DNA of 19,948 bases from Patescibacteria group bacterium (GTDB lineage Bacteria; Patescibacteriota; JACMRA01): positions 1 through 19,948 of the forward strand of contig JAOZKL010000011.1 in the NCBI GenBank assembly GCA_029935375.1. Reading direction: 5' to 3'. A program made the position numbers and the translations under genes. Below, piece after piece: positions 7,646-16,020 of the stretch. Each line of letters opens with the position of its first letter. The stretch's first letter is position 1. The notes beneath the pieces were generated by a model. That model was given only the letters and a program-made list of their open reading frames with translations. It did not search any database and had not been told where the DNA came from.

Positions 7646-10012
7646 ATGCCAAGAAAATCTCAAAAAAAACGAATACGAAATAACAAAAGAAATAAATCCT
7701 GGAAAAACGCACCATCGATAAAAGAAAGTAGAAAATTAGTAGTAAGACAAAGCAATAGAATATCTAATAGTGTAAATAAAAAAAAGAGGGAAAGAACATT
7801 GTTAAAAAACTTACTTATCCTAGTAACTTCTCCATTACTTGTGTTTGTTAAATTATTTTCTGAGGGATATAAATGGGTTGAAAAAAAATACGGAAGAACT
7901 ATTTTTCTAAAGTTAATAATAGGACTAACTTTTGTTGCAACTATATCTACCTTAACAAATTTACAAATTACCACAAGACAAGAAGGCGAAGAGGAATCAG
8001 TAAGAATCAACACTGAAATAATAAGAGCAAAGAGGGGGGATATTTATATAAAAGATATAAAATTAAGCAGAGATAATGTCAAAATAACAAGTTCTAGAAG
8101 ACTTTCCACTATAACACTGGAGCCTGATAAATTAAAAAAATACATAGACAATGGCAACTTCACCAAAGATGATGTAGTTAACGCACTTGCTTCTTCACTT
8201 AATTTACCAAGAAACGAAATATATGCGAAAGTAACAGCAGAGTTAATCACAACTCCAATAAGAAGCTATACAATCTTAGAAAGATATGCAACACAAGAAC
8301 AAGGGGAAATCATCAATAAGATGCGTAACAAATCTCGTGACAGTGAAGATGACAAAATGAATTACCATCTATGGCTAACATATAATACTGTAGATTTACG
8401 TGATTATCCGGAAAGCGAAATGCTAGCATCCACACTAGGCTATGTACAGAGAACAAAAGTACCAAGAGATGAGGCGCTAAAAGGGTGTGAAGACATGGTA
8501 GAGCAAAACGAAAGAAGAAAAACCTATGAATCCTATAGTGGATACAAAGAAGATTCGGAATACTCCATTGGTTACTATGGTCTGGAACAAAAGTTTTGTT
8601 CTGTGCTTTCTGGATTAAATGGAAGAGGGTTGATGAATAATGAGCCAGATACAACAGATGTAGATGTAGTAAACGGTGCAAATCTGTATTTGACAATAGA
8701 TAGAAATTTACAAAAAAAGGCAGAAGAAATATTGGCTAAGGCGGTAAAAGATAACACAAATAAAAATGGGGGGCCAAAAAATGGAACAATATTAATAATC
8801 AATCTAGAAGATACAAATTTTGCAGATGCAGGAGCAATTTTAGCAATGGCATCATACCCTAAAGTAGATCCAAATAAAGAAGGTTTCACACAAAACGATC
8901 TGAAAGGTTTTTCAAATACAGCGACGATGTTGGACTACGAACCAGGGTCTGTTATAAAACCACTAACTGTTGCATCTGGACTAAATCAGTGGTTTACAAA
9001 ACAAACCGATGAAGACGGTGATAGAATAGGACTAGATCCATCATGGCAATTTATAGGATATGATTGGAAAGGAAAGCCGTTTCAAGAAGCGAATGGAAAT
9101 ATTGTATATATCAAAAATGCTGGAGGCAAATCGTATGGAACAACTGAAAAATGGGGAATAAAAGATTGCTTAAGACTATCTATCAATACCTGCCTCTCCG
9201 ACATAGAACCTCAGATCGGAACTTCACTGAAAAAAATTGAAGAAAAAAGAATATCTGATCATAGTATAACAAGAAATTACTTTGAAGAAAGATTCATGAT
9301 AGGGAAAGAAACTATAGTAGATCTTCCGGGTGACACACATGGGCTGATGACACCTAATCCACTAGAAGAGGAAGAGTATAATGACTTTAGTTACGCTAGC
9401 TTTGGTTTTGGACAAGGATTTAGAATGTCACCACTACAAGTTGCTCGGGCATACACTGCGATTGCAAGAGAAGACGGTACTATTGTGGAGCCCTTTATCA
9501 TAGATAAAATAGAATATGAAGATGGAAAGATAGATGATGGGTGGCAAACTGATAGCCTAGATCTAATAAAGAAACACAAACCAATTGAAATCTTACACCC
9601 TGATGCTGCAAATACTGTAAGCAACTGGCTAGTCTATACATTGGATAAATATGGGGAAATTGAATATGGCAATGTAGGTCATCGTGGCTATGTTCCTGGC
9701 TATCCAATAGCTGCAAAAACCGGAACTGCTCAAGTATCTAGAATGGATAATTATAAAAATGGTAATTGTATAGTTGGGGAGTCTATCCATGATTGTAATA
9801 CAAGACTGGGAATATATGATCAAACTTTTGTAGGATACGGACCTGTTGGATTGGAATATCAGAACTATCCAAAAATATTAGTATTAGTAAAACTATCTGA
9901 ACCAAAACCAGGAGAAGAATTTAGTTACGCAGTGTTGAATCTTGGAAGATCATTTTCTGATACAATGAAATATACGATGGAATACCTTGGTATACCAAAA
10001 AATCTAAAATAA
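7646..10012 (+). CDS. Class B penicillin-binding protein (peptidoglycan transpeptidase, PBP2/FtsI type)
   Basis: The enzyme cross-links peptidoglycan stem peptides outside the membrane during elongation or division. All three active-site motifs are present: S435-V-I-K438 in YEPGSVIKPL, S512-I-N514, and K691-T-G-T694. The N-terminal non-catalytic domain begins with an RGDIY motif (130-134), typical of class B PBPs. The membrane anchor is about 84-105, preceded by an unusually long basic stretch (1-53) and a second hydrophobic segment (54-72) that may lie in or on the membrane. At 788 residues it is longer than the usual 550-700. The extra length is in the N-terminus and in the transpeptidase domain between SxxK and SxN (about 450-505). 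Cys508 and Cys516 flank the SxN motif. It follows a membrane-protein gene and precedes the TatD-like gene by 6 bases. Sequence alone does not separate an FtsI from a PBP2 role. Confidence 0.93.
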   Translation: MPRKSQKKRIRNNKRNKSWKNAPSIKESRKLVVRQSNRISNSVNKKKRERTLLKNLLILVTSPLLVFVKLFSEGYKWVEKKYGRTIFLKLIIGLTFVATISTLTNLQITTRQEGEEESVRINTEIIRAKRGDIYIKDIKLSRDNVKITSSRRLSTITLEPDKLKKYIDNGNFTKDDVVNALASSLNLPRNEIYAKVTAELITTPIRSYTILERYATQEQGEIINKMRNKSRDSEDDKMNYHLWLTYNTVDLRDYPESEMLASTLGYVQRTKVPRDEALKGCEDMVEQNERRKTYESYSGYKEDSEYSIGYYGLEQKFCSVLSGLNGRGLMNNEPDTTDVDVVNGANLYLTIDRNLQKKAEEILAKAVKDNTNKNGGPKNGTILIINLEDTNFADAGAILAMASYPKVDPNKEGFTQNDLKGFSNTATMLDYEPGSVIKPLTVASGLNQWFTKQTDEDGDRIGLDPSWQFIGYDWKGKPFQEANGNIVYIKNAGGKSYGTTEKWGIKDCLRLSINTCLSDIEPQIGTSLKKIEEKRISDHSITRNYFEERFMIGKETIVDLPGDTHGLMTPNPLEEEEYNDFSYASFGFGQGFRMSPLQVARAYTAIAREDGTIVEPFIIDKIEYEDGKIDDGWQTDSLDLIKKHKPIEILHPDAANTVSNWLVYTLDKYGEIEYGNVGHRGYVPGYPIAAKTGTAQVSRMDNYKNGNCIVGESIHDCNTRLGIYDQTFVGYGPVGLEYQNYPKILVLVKLSEPKPGEEFSYAVLNLGRSFSDTMKYTMEYLGIPKNLK

Positions 10013-10018
10013 TTAAAT

Positions 10019-10888
10019 ATGAAACTTCATGATACGCATGCACATCTAGATATGTTATTATCAAAACTAGACTTGTTTGATAGCACTAGTAAAGATATTG
10101 ATCTGGATAACCCTGATCTATCATTAGATTACAGCTTTGATAAAAAGAAATTAGAGAATCTGTTAAAAGACCACGACCTGATAATACAATCAACTGTATC
10201 AACTGATAATTTTTTGTTGGCAAAACAATTGTTTTCGGAAATCAAAAATGTCTATTTTACTATAGGATCTCATCCAGAAATAGTTGCCTCAGATAACTTT
10301 TGTCTAAAAAAATACCTAGAAAAACAAGAGGAGAAAATAGAAAAATACTTGAAGAGTAAAATAGAAAATAAAATAATTGGAATTGGAGAAGTTGGACTAG
10401 ATTACTATTGGGCGAAAGAGCAAGAGATTAGAAAGACTCAACGAAAACTTTTTCAAAACCAAATAGAATTAGCGATAAAAAACAACCTACCCCTTGTAGT
10501 TCACTCTAGAGATTCATGGGAAGACACATTAGAAATGATACAAGATAACCCAAAGATTCACAACAACTTTATAATACATTGTTTTACAGGTAGTCAAAAC
10601 GAAGCTAATAAAATCTTACAGATGGGTGGAACACTTGGAATAGGAGGAGTTGTAACATATAAAAATGCAAAAGACTTGCAAGAAGCTGTACAAAACACTC
10701 CAATAACGAACATTATAATAGAAACTGATTTGCCATTTTTGCCACCTACTCCATACAGAGGTAAAACCTGCCTACCAAACTATATTCAAAATACCGCAAG
10801 CTATATAGCAGACCTAAAAGAAATCTCAGTCCAAAAAGTGTTGGAACAAAGTATGGCAAATACTCAGAAACTATTTTTTAATAGATGA
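10019..10888 (+). CDS. TatD family metal-dependent hydrolase (DNase/deacylase-type)
   Basis: TatD proteins are TIM-barrel metallohydrolases of the amidohydrolase superfamily; characterised members are 3'-5' nucleases or D-aminoacyl-tRNA-type deacylases. Predicted metal ligands are all visible: H7-x-H9 in DTHAHLD, E124 in GIGEVGLDYYW, H162 in VVHSRDS, H187 in IIHCFTG, and D237 in ETDLPFLPP. The YRGKTCLPNY segment that follows is also family-typical. The length of 289 residues is slightly above the usual 255-270, with an extra helical segment around residues 20-48. The ATG comes 6 bases after the PBP stop without a Shine-Dalgarno, so the gene is cotranscribed with the PBP. Its last 18 bases overlap the end of the converging TMEM43-family gene. 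The biological substrate cannot be told. Confidence 0.92.
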   Translation: MKLHDTHAHLDMLLSKLDLFDSTSKDIDLDNPDLSLDYSFDKKKLENLLKDHDLIIQSTVSTDNFLLAKQLFSEIKNVYFTIGSHPEIVASDNFCLKKYLEKQEEKIEKYLKSKIENKIIGIGEVGLDYYWAKEQEIRKTQRKLFQNQIELAIKNNLPLVVHSRDSWEDTLEMIQDNPKIHNNFIIHCFTGSQNEANKILQMGGTLGIGGVVTYKNAKDLQEAVQNTPITNIIIETDLPFLPPTPYRGKTCLPNYIQNTASYIADLKEISVQKVLEQSMANTQKLFFNR

Positions 10889-12061
10889 TTTTTCTTTAAC
10901 TTTAACAGTATCTTTAACTTGCTTTGCCTTGTCCTTTGCTTTCTTTGAAAAGAAGAAGTACCATACAATTAATCCACTAACAACCAGTAGTGATATTGCA
11001 AGTATTGGCCGGTAGAAAATCCAAGCAATAGCAATAACAATTATAGATAACACAGCTGCAAGAACAAATGAAATAACACTAACACCAAAACCAATTATAT
11101 TACCCACAAAAGGTATCAAATCTCCAACTACAGACAAAAGTTTTAAGATGGAACGAAAACCTGCCGCCATAATCAATAACCCTACCAAACGCAACATCCA
11201 AGCCATTAGCTTATTTGCAGATTGAGCAGAGGCAAACATCTCATCAGAAGAAATTTCTCCAACTGACAACATATTAATAGACTTTCCATTATCAGAAGTA
11301 TATGAAGCAAAACCGTCACCTTTTTGTTGTGATATAACACTAACAACATCAGGACTCACAGTTTGATAAGTTATTTTGATATCTCCTATCTCTGGTTTGC
11401 TATAATCATTTCCAATATATATTCCACCATTTACAATATCCAAACTGTCGCCTATTTCCATAGACAAGTGATCTCTAAGCTCTGTTACAGGATAGCTCTC
11501 ATAGTTACTAACTTTACTAACCAACGATTCTGATAAATTAAACTGACCAAGTTTTACATTGGTAGCCTCTATCTCTTCAGTTTCATACCGCATCCCAGCT
11601 GGATTGTCATAACCTTGATCGTTAAAACTGCTACTATCGTTTAGGTTAGCGCTCCAAACTTTACTATAGCTATATTCTGTAGTAGTTTCTGTACCACCTC
11701 CAATCTTTGTTTTTGTGGAAGAGTCTGCGCTTTCACTCCACTGATACATTTCCGCAGTTCTCTTTAACTTTATACCAGTAAATGATATTCCAAAAGTCTC
11801 ATCTTGCAACAAGTCATTTGTTTCTAGCTGTCCACTAATGTGAACAAGCTCGCCATCCTGATTAGGATCTACACTTTCTACACTAGCCTCTACCACAACA
11901 CCTTTTCCCTCATCTAACGATTTTCTGACTGCAACTGTGTTACCCTCATTCCAAAACAGAAGACCTATAGAACCAAGAACTAGAATGATACCAATGAAGA
12001 TCCCCTTAACAGATCCTCCAAGACGACTAAACCATGATTGCGATGTTATGACTGTAGACAT
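10871..12061 (-). CDS. TMEM43 family membrane protein
   Basis: The N-terminal WFSRLGGSVKGI segment followed by a membrane helix ending in LLFWNEGNTV is the hallmark of the TMEM43 (LUMA) family (Pfam TMEM43). Next come ESVDPNQDGELVHISGQ and the KLKRTAEMYQW segment, also family-typical. Topology: one helix at about 18-37, a large loop of about 240 residues outside the cytosol, then three or four helices between about 282 and 372, and a lysine-rich cytoplasmic tail. The bacterial function is unknown; eukaryotic TMEM43 is an inner-nuclear-membrane/ER protein. The gene has its own promoter region within a 54-base gap. It stops with TAG inside the 3' end of the TatD-like gene, so no dedicated terminator exists between the two. 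Confidence 0.9.
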   Translation of the reverse strand: MSTVITSQSWFSRLGGSVKGIFIGIILVLGSIGLLFWNEGNTVAVRKSLDEGKGVVVEASVESVDPNQDGELVHISGQLETNDLLQDETFGISFTGIKLKRTAEMYQWSESADSSTKTKIGGGTETTTEYSYSKVWSANLNDSSSFNDQGYDNPAGMRYETEEIEATNVKLGQFNLSESLVSKVSNYESYPVTELRDHLSMEIGDSLDIVNGGIYIGNDYSKPEIGDIKITYQTVSPDVVSVISQQKGDGFASYTSDNGKSINMLSVGEISSDEMFASAQSANKLMAWMLRLVGLLIMAAGFRSILKLLSVVGDLIPFVGNIIGFGVSVISFVLAAVLSIIVIAIAWIFYRPILAISLLVVSGLIVWYFFFSKKAKDKAKQVKDTVKVKEKSSIKK

Positions 12062-12109
12062 ATATAATTATTGTAAAATTAGTATTTATGAAATTTCACT
12101 ATTTGTCAA
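12062..12109 (-). promoter_or_regulatory. Promoter region of the TMEM43-family gene
   Basis: TTGACA (12109-12104) lies just after the stop of the upstream restriction gene. AATACT follows at 17-base spacing (12086-12081), giving a plausible sigma70-type promoter with a leader of about 12 bases. A second -10-like TACAAT (12075-12070) sits 8 bases before the ATG. The block TACAATAATTATAT is shared with the promoter of the 1439-3076 gene, and the TTGACA-to-TACAAT distance (28 versus 29 bases) is almost the same. Confidence 0.5.
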
Positions 12110-12115
12110 ATCAAA

Positions 12116-14170
12116 CTATCTTACTTCAAAACCAATTTCCGAATAATCAAAATCAAAATGCTCACAAACTTTTATTATAAAGCGAAATTTCTCAGTTGTG
12201 CTACCATGAACGTCAACAAAGAACCCTTTCCTAAATTCTCTGAGATCATTATAATCATACTGCCCAATACCAGTAAAGCCAAAGTACCTAGACAAATCTG
12301 AATTTCTCATAAATTCACGAAACTTGGTTGGAGATTCATCATAAAACTTCCTACAAATAATCTCAATAATCTCCCTCCAATGTGCGATTTTAAAACCCTC
12401 ATCGCCAATCTGTATAATCACAGGTTTTGTATTTCTTAAATCTAAATCTTCACTTAGTGTATAAACCTCACTTTTAATAACAACCTTTTCAAAATCAGTG
12501 ACTGGATATTTCCAAATTTGGATCATCTCATCTACAAGACTGTTTGTTCTCTGCAAGATAACCTCTTTATTCCACTCATTAATATCCCCAAGCTTGTAAC
12601 TAAGTTTTAATTTACTTGTATGGAGATCAATTTTTTGCTTTATTTTAAAATTATTATTAGATAACTTTGAGTTTTTTGCTGTCAATGTCAGATTTCCAAT
12701 CGTGTGGACATATTCTGAGTGCATATCCTCCCAACCAATGCCAATAGACTTTTTCCAGACATTTGTCAAAGTTTGCGGCATAATATGCTCGACAGTTAAA
12801 TCAGTCAAATCTACAGAATAACTAGAGCCATAGCCTTCTAACGAACTAAGAAGAAAATCACGATTTTTAGAACTCAGTTTATAAACATTCTTTACTAGCA
12901 TAGCCTCTCTTAATTCAGAATCTGTTGGAAATTTTTGACTTGTGGTTTTATTTTTTATGATAAAAGACATAACATCGAAATATCTATCTTGCCAATTATC
13001 AGGCGCAAGTCTCTTAACCTCCCTAGACAATGTTAAAAACATTTTATTCATTCCCTGAGTGCTATTATAAACCATTATTCTACGAAAAACATAACTCTCT
13101 ACTAGATTAATAATTGTATTGACTGTATTTTTACTTAATACATCCTTGGAATACAAATCAAAAATATCAAACAAGAACGGATAAGCTGGTGTAAAACGCA
13201 AGTTATTGAGCCGTGTCAAACTATTATTTATCTGGGCATCTGGATGTGTAGACCTGTTAATAAAAAAACTGTAAATCTTTGCATATTGTAATACAGATTC
13301 TAAAACATCATTAGCATTGTTTCCAAAACTTTGTTTGGAATATTTTTTGAACTCATGGTAAACAGCTCTTTTCTTTTGAGTTACATTTTTTTGCAATTTG
13401 AACATTAGAAAGTTACGCAAAAACTCAGCTATGTCTCCAACCTTATTCTCAATCTTAACCCAGTATTTCTCGTAAAGATCTTCTTGCTCCCTAGGCTCCA
13501 ACCCCATCAAAATATAATTCCTTATCAAATCTCCATCTGTCAAATCTACACCAGTTGAATTTAAGCTTTCAAAGATTAACTGAGGATCGTCATACATTCG
13601 CTCAAGCTCTATATTTACTATTTCCAATTTTTTAAAATTATCAAATAATTCCCTAGGTTTCAACTCACAGTTTTCAATCTTTTCATAAAAGAAATTATAG
13701 TTGTTAACTATGTTAGAATCATTTCCCACCTCAAAATCATCTTCAAACAATTTATCGAAATCAATCCTATCTTGTTTATTTGGCTTTAATCTAATTCTCT
13801 TTGATTTATCAGAAGAGTGTCTATTCACAAGGAAATCCATAAGCTCTTGCTGCAATCTACTTTCATCTTCAGTTTTATCAATTTTATCCTTTAGATAGTT
13901 TTCTAAAGCTATTAATAACAGTGATATTGTAGTCAGTCTTTGTTGTCCATCAACTATCAATCTTTCATCTTGTTTATCATATATATTAACAATAGTTCCT
14001 AAAAAATGACTCTTATTATTACTATCTTTCTTGTTTAATAAGACAATATCAGACCAGAGTCTATCACAATTTTTGATATCCCATGCATAATCTCGCTGAT
14101 ACACTGGAATCACAAAAACCTTACCATTTCCCTCTAAAAAATTATAAAACGACTGTTTGTTTACTTGCAT
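12116..14170 (-). CDS. DUF262/DUF1524 GmrSD-like restriction protein
   Basis: The fused DUF262-DUF1524 architecture is that of GmrSD and BrxU, type IV modification-dependent restriction enzymes that cut phage DNA with modified bases. DUF262 (ParB-like NTPase fold): IPVYQRDYAW (21-30), the nucleotide-handling VDGQQRLTT (73-81) and FESLNSTGVDL (200-210). DUF1524 (His-Me/HNH nuclease fold): VEHIMPQ (460-466), then IGNLTL (491-496) and NSKLSNNNF (500-508), so the catalytic His462 and following Asn residues appear intact. A small extra C-terminal domain (about 565-684) contains GFKIAHWREIIEIICRKFY, a pattern often trailing DUF262 proteins. It starts 15 bases after proS. That gap contains TATAAT three bases before the ATG, too near to be its own -10 with normal geometry, so cotranscription with proS is likely. 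The modification recognised is unknown. Confidence 0.9.
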   Translation of the reverse strand: MQVNKQSFYNFLEGNGKVFVIPVYQRDYAWDIKNCDRLWSDIVLLNKKDSNNKSHFLGTIVNIYDKQDERLIVDGQQRLTTISLLLIALENYLKDKIDKTEDESRLQQELMDFLVNRHSSDKSKRIRLKPNKQDRIDFDKLFEDDFEVGNDSNIVNNYNFFYEKIENCELKPRELFDNFKKLEIVNIELERMYDDPQLIFESLNSTGVDLTDGDLIRNYILMGLEPREQEDLYEKYWVKIENKVGDIAEFLRNFLMFKLQKNVTQKKRAVYHEFKKYSKQSFGNNANDVLESVLQYAKIYSFFINRSTHPDAQINNSLTRLNNLRFTPAYPFLFDIFDLYSKDVLSKNTVNTIINLVESYVFRRIMVYNSTQGMNKMFLTLSREVKRLAPDNWQDRYFDVMSFIIKNKTTSQKFPTDSELREAMLVKNVYKLSSKNRDFLLSSLEGYGSSYSVDLTDLTVEHIMPQTLTNVWKKSIGIGWEDMHSEYVHTIGNLTLTAKNSKLSNNNFKIKQKIDLHTSKLKLSYKLGDINEWNKEVILQRTNSLVDEMIQIWKYPVTDFEKVVIKSEVYTLSEDLDLRNTKPVIIQIGDEGFKIAHWREIIEIICRKFYDESPTKFREFMRNSDLSRYFGFTGIGQYDYNDLREFRKGFFVDVHGSTTEKFRFIIKVCEHFDFDYSEIGFEVR

Positions 14171-14185
14171 ATTATTATAAATTAA

Positions 14186-15907
14186 TTATTTTAACAACTC
14201 ATCCACGCTCATAACTTTTGTCTCCCCAGTTGCCCTGTCTTTTACTTCAACCCCTCCATTTTCTAGACTTCGTTTTGTTAGTACAATCTGAGTTGGACAA
14301 CCTATCAGGTCAGCATCTTTGAATTTCTCGCCCATCCTAGCACCTGCTCTATCATCCCACAATACATCATCTTCAAACTTGTCATAAATCTTATTAGCAG
14401 TATCCAATATCTCGGTTGAATCATCTTTTGGATTGGTATATGTGATCAAATGATACTGAAACGGAGCAACAGCTTTTGGCCATTTCAAACCATTCTCATC
14501 GTTGTTCACCTCTGCAATCACAGCCATACACCTGCTCGTCCCTATACCATGACAACCCATTACAGGATATTGTTGTTTGTTATCTTTGTCAGCATATGTT
14601 AGATCAAAAGCCTTTGAATATTTATCACCTAATTTGAAAATATTTCCAACCTCAGCAACTTTTTTGACCTCATATTTCTTGCCAGTCTCTGGATGAATAT
14701 CGGATTTCTTTGCGTCTTTTAGATCATAAAATGTTTCTGGCTCTGCAACATCTCTACCAAAGTTAATATTGGTGTGATGATACCCCGTCTCATTACTTCC
14801 AGATTCAAAATTAGTCATGCCCTTACAAGAATCATCAAAATAAAGATCAATATCACCAGGCAAATTGATAACACCTGCATAGCCAATTTTAGCTCCAGTT
14901 TTTTGCATAACAATCTCTTCTGAAGCTAGAGATAAACTCTGCAACCCCAATGCTAGTAAAACCTTTTCTTCATTTACATCATAATCACCACGAACAACAA
15001 CAGCTATAAAATCATCTTTATCAGTTGTGTAGAACAAAGTTTTTGTTGTTTTCTCAGCAGGTATATCTAACAATTTACACAAATCCTTGACTCCTACAAC
15101 ACCCTCTGCTTTCACCTTTTTTAGCTCAAGAAGATTAGTATCTTGCATATTGGCAACAGAAACCTTAGATGGTGCAATCTCTTGATTGTATGCCAAATCA
15201 GTACCTGGAACCAAAAATACAAAATCTTCCCCAGCGTCGCAAACTGCCTGGAATTCATGGCTGATTTCTTCTGTAAAAATCCCACCAGAAGCCTGCACTG
15301 CATAGACAGATAATCCCATTTCGTTATAAATATCAAAATAAGCACTTTTCATTCTATCATAATAATTATCTAACGATTTGTTCGTTGTGTGAAAATCATA
15401 AGCATCTTTCATACGAAACTCTCTACCACGCAATAGCCCAGACTTTGCCCGCAACTCATCACGAAACTTTGTCTGAATTTGATAAAAACTAAGTGGAACA
15501 ACAGAATTGTCTTTTGTTGCCTCTGGCAGATCTTTCCAACTAGATATGAATCGCTTTGCAATTGGAGTTGCTTGTTCTTCATGGCTAGCTGCAACTGCAT
15601 AATTATTGCCTGTTTTACTCTTGAGCTTGAATAGAATATCAACACCTTCCCATCTGTTTGTAGCCTCCCAACTAGCCTGAGAATGCAAAGTATTCATCAA
15701 GACTTCTTGTGACCCAACTTTTTTGAGGTGTTTTCTAACGATGTTCTCAACCTTGTTCAAAACCCTCAAGCCCAATGGCAACATAGCGTACACACCAGCC
15801 ATGCCTTTGTCTATGAATCCGGCTTTGTGCAGTAATTGAGCGTTCAAACTAACCTCATCCGAAGGGGTATCCTTAGTTGTTTTTGTAAAAAGTTGTGACA
15901 TTTTCAT
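14186..15907 (-). CDS. proS: Prolyl-tRNA synthetase (bacterial type, with insertion domain)
   Basis: A class II aminoacyl-tRNA synthetase that charges tRNA(Pro) with proline. Motif 1 region: GVYAMLPLGLRVL (38-50) onward. Motif 2: FRDELRAKSGLLRGREFRMKD (148-168). Motif 3: GCHGIGTSR (451-459). The insertion between motifs 2 and 3 (about 235-385) is the YbaK-like cis-editing domain, including KTLFY and an INLPGDIDLYFDDS segment. The C-terminal anticodon-binding domain (about 482-573) has VLWDDRAGARMGEKFKDADLIG. The length of 573 is usual for the bacterial form. Motif 3 has Cys-His where Ser-Tyr or Cys-Tyr is commoner. The ATG at 15907 is used here; another ATG two codons later (15901) is also possible, as both lie just past the predicted transcription start. 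Confidence 0.96.
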   Translation of the reverse strand: MKMSQLFTKTTKDTPSDEVSLNAQLLHKAGFIDKGMAGVYAMLPLGLRVLNKVENIVRKHLKKVGSQEVLMNTLHSQASWEATNRWEGVDILFKLKSKTGNNYAVAASHEEQATPIAKRFISSWKDLPEATKDNSVVPLSFYQIQTKFRDELRAKSGLLRGREFRMKDAYDFHTTNKSLDNYYDRMKSAYFDIYNEMGLSVYAVQASGGIFTEEISHEFQAVCDAGEDFVFLVPGTDLAYNQEIAPSKVSVANMQDTNLLELKKVKAEGVVGVKDLCKLLDIPAEKTTKTLFYTTDKDDFIAVVVRGDYDVNEEKVLLALGLQSLSLASEEIVMQKTGAKIGYAGVINLPGDIDLYFDDSCKGMTNFESGSNETGYHHTNINFGRDVAEPETFYDLKDAKKSDIHPETGKKYEVKKVAEVGNIFKLGDKYSKAFDLTYADKDNKQQYPVMGCHGIGTSRCMAVIAEVNNDENGLKWPKAVAPFQYHLITYTNPKDDSTEILDTANKIYDKFEDDVLWDDRAGARMGEKFKDADLIGCPTQIVLTKRSLENGGVEVKDRATGETKVMSVDELLK

Positions 15908-15916
15908 AATGAAGCC

Positions 15917-15945
15917 AGTAAAGCGAACAAAACGATTCCTGTCAA
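15917..15945 (-). promoter_or_regulatory. Promoter of proS and the restriction gene
   Basis: On the minus strand TTGACA (15945-15940) and TTTACT (15922-15917) are 17 bases apart. The predicted start near 15910 leaves only about 3 bases before the ATG at 15907, or 9 before the ATG at 15901. No Shine-Dalgarno fits in such a leader. Confidence 0.65.
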
Positions 15946-15980
15946 TAACTTGGTTTTTTGACCACTAAAAACTAAACTAT

Positions 15981-15998
15981 AGAACTTATCAAGCTTCT
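15981..15998 (-). terminator. Possible weak terminator after the 16021-16722 gene
   Basis: AGAACTT pairs with AAG-C-TTCT (one bulged C) over a 3-base loop. On the minus strand a T-rich but interrupted tract follows. It lies between the end of the small membrane-protein gene and the proS promoter, where a terminator is expected. The A+T-rich stem and broken U-run make this a low-confidence call. Confidence 0.3.
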
Positions 15999-16020
15999 AA
16001 CAGGTAGCCAAAAAAAATAT

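Noticed and set aside
8313..8889. Minus-strand open frames within the PBP gene
   Set aside because: They overlap the conserved PBP coding sequence antisense, and their residue mix (Leu/His/Ser-rich) is typical of reverse-strand translation.
14171..14185. TATAAT in the proS to restriction-gene gap as a separate promoter
   Set aside because: It ends only three bases before the ATG, which would put transcription start inside the coding region, and no -35 is evident; cotranscription is simpler.
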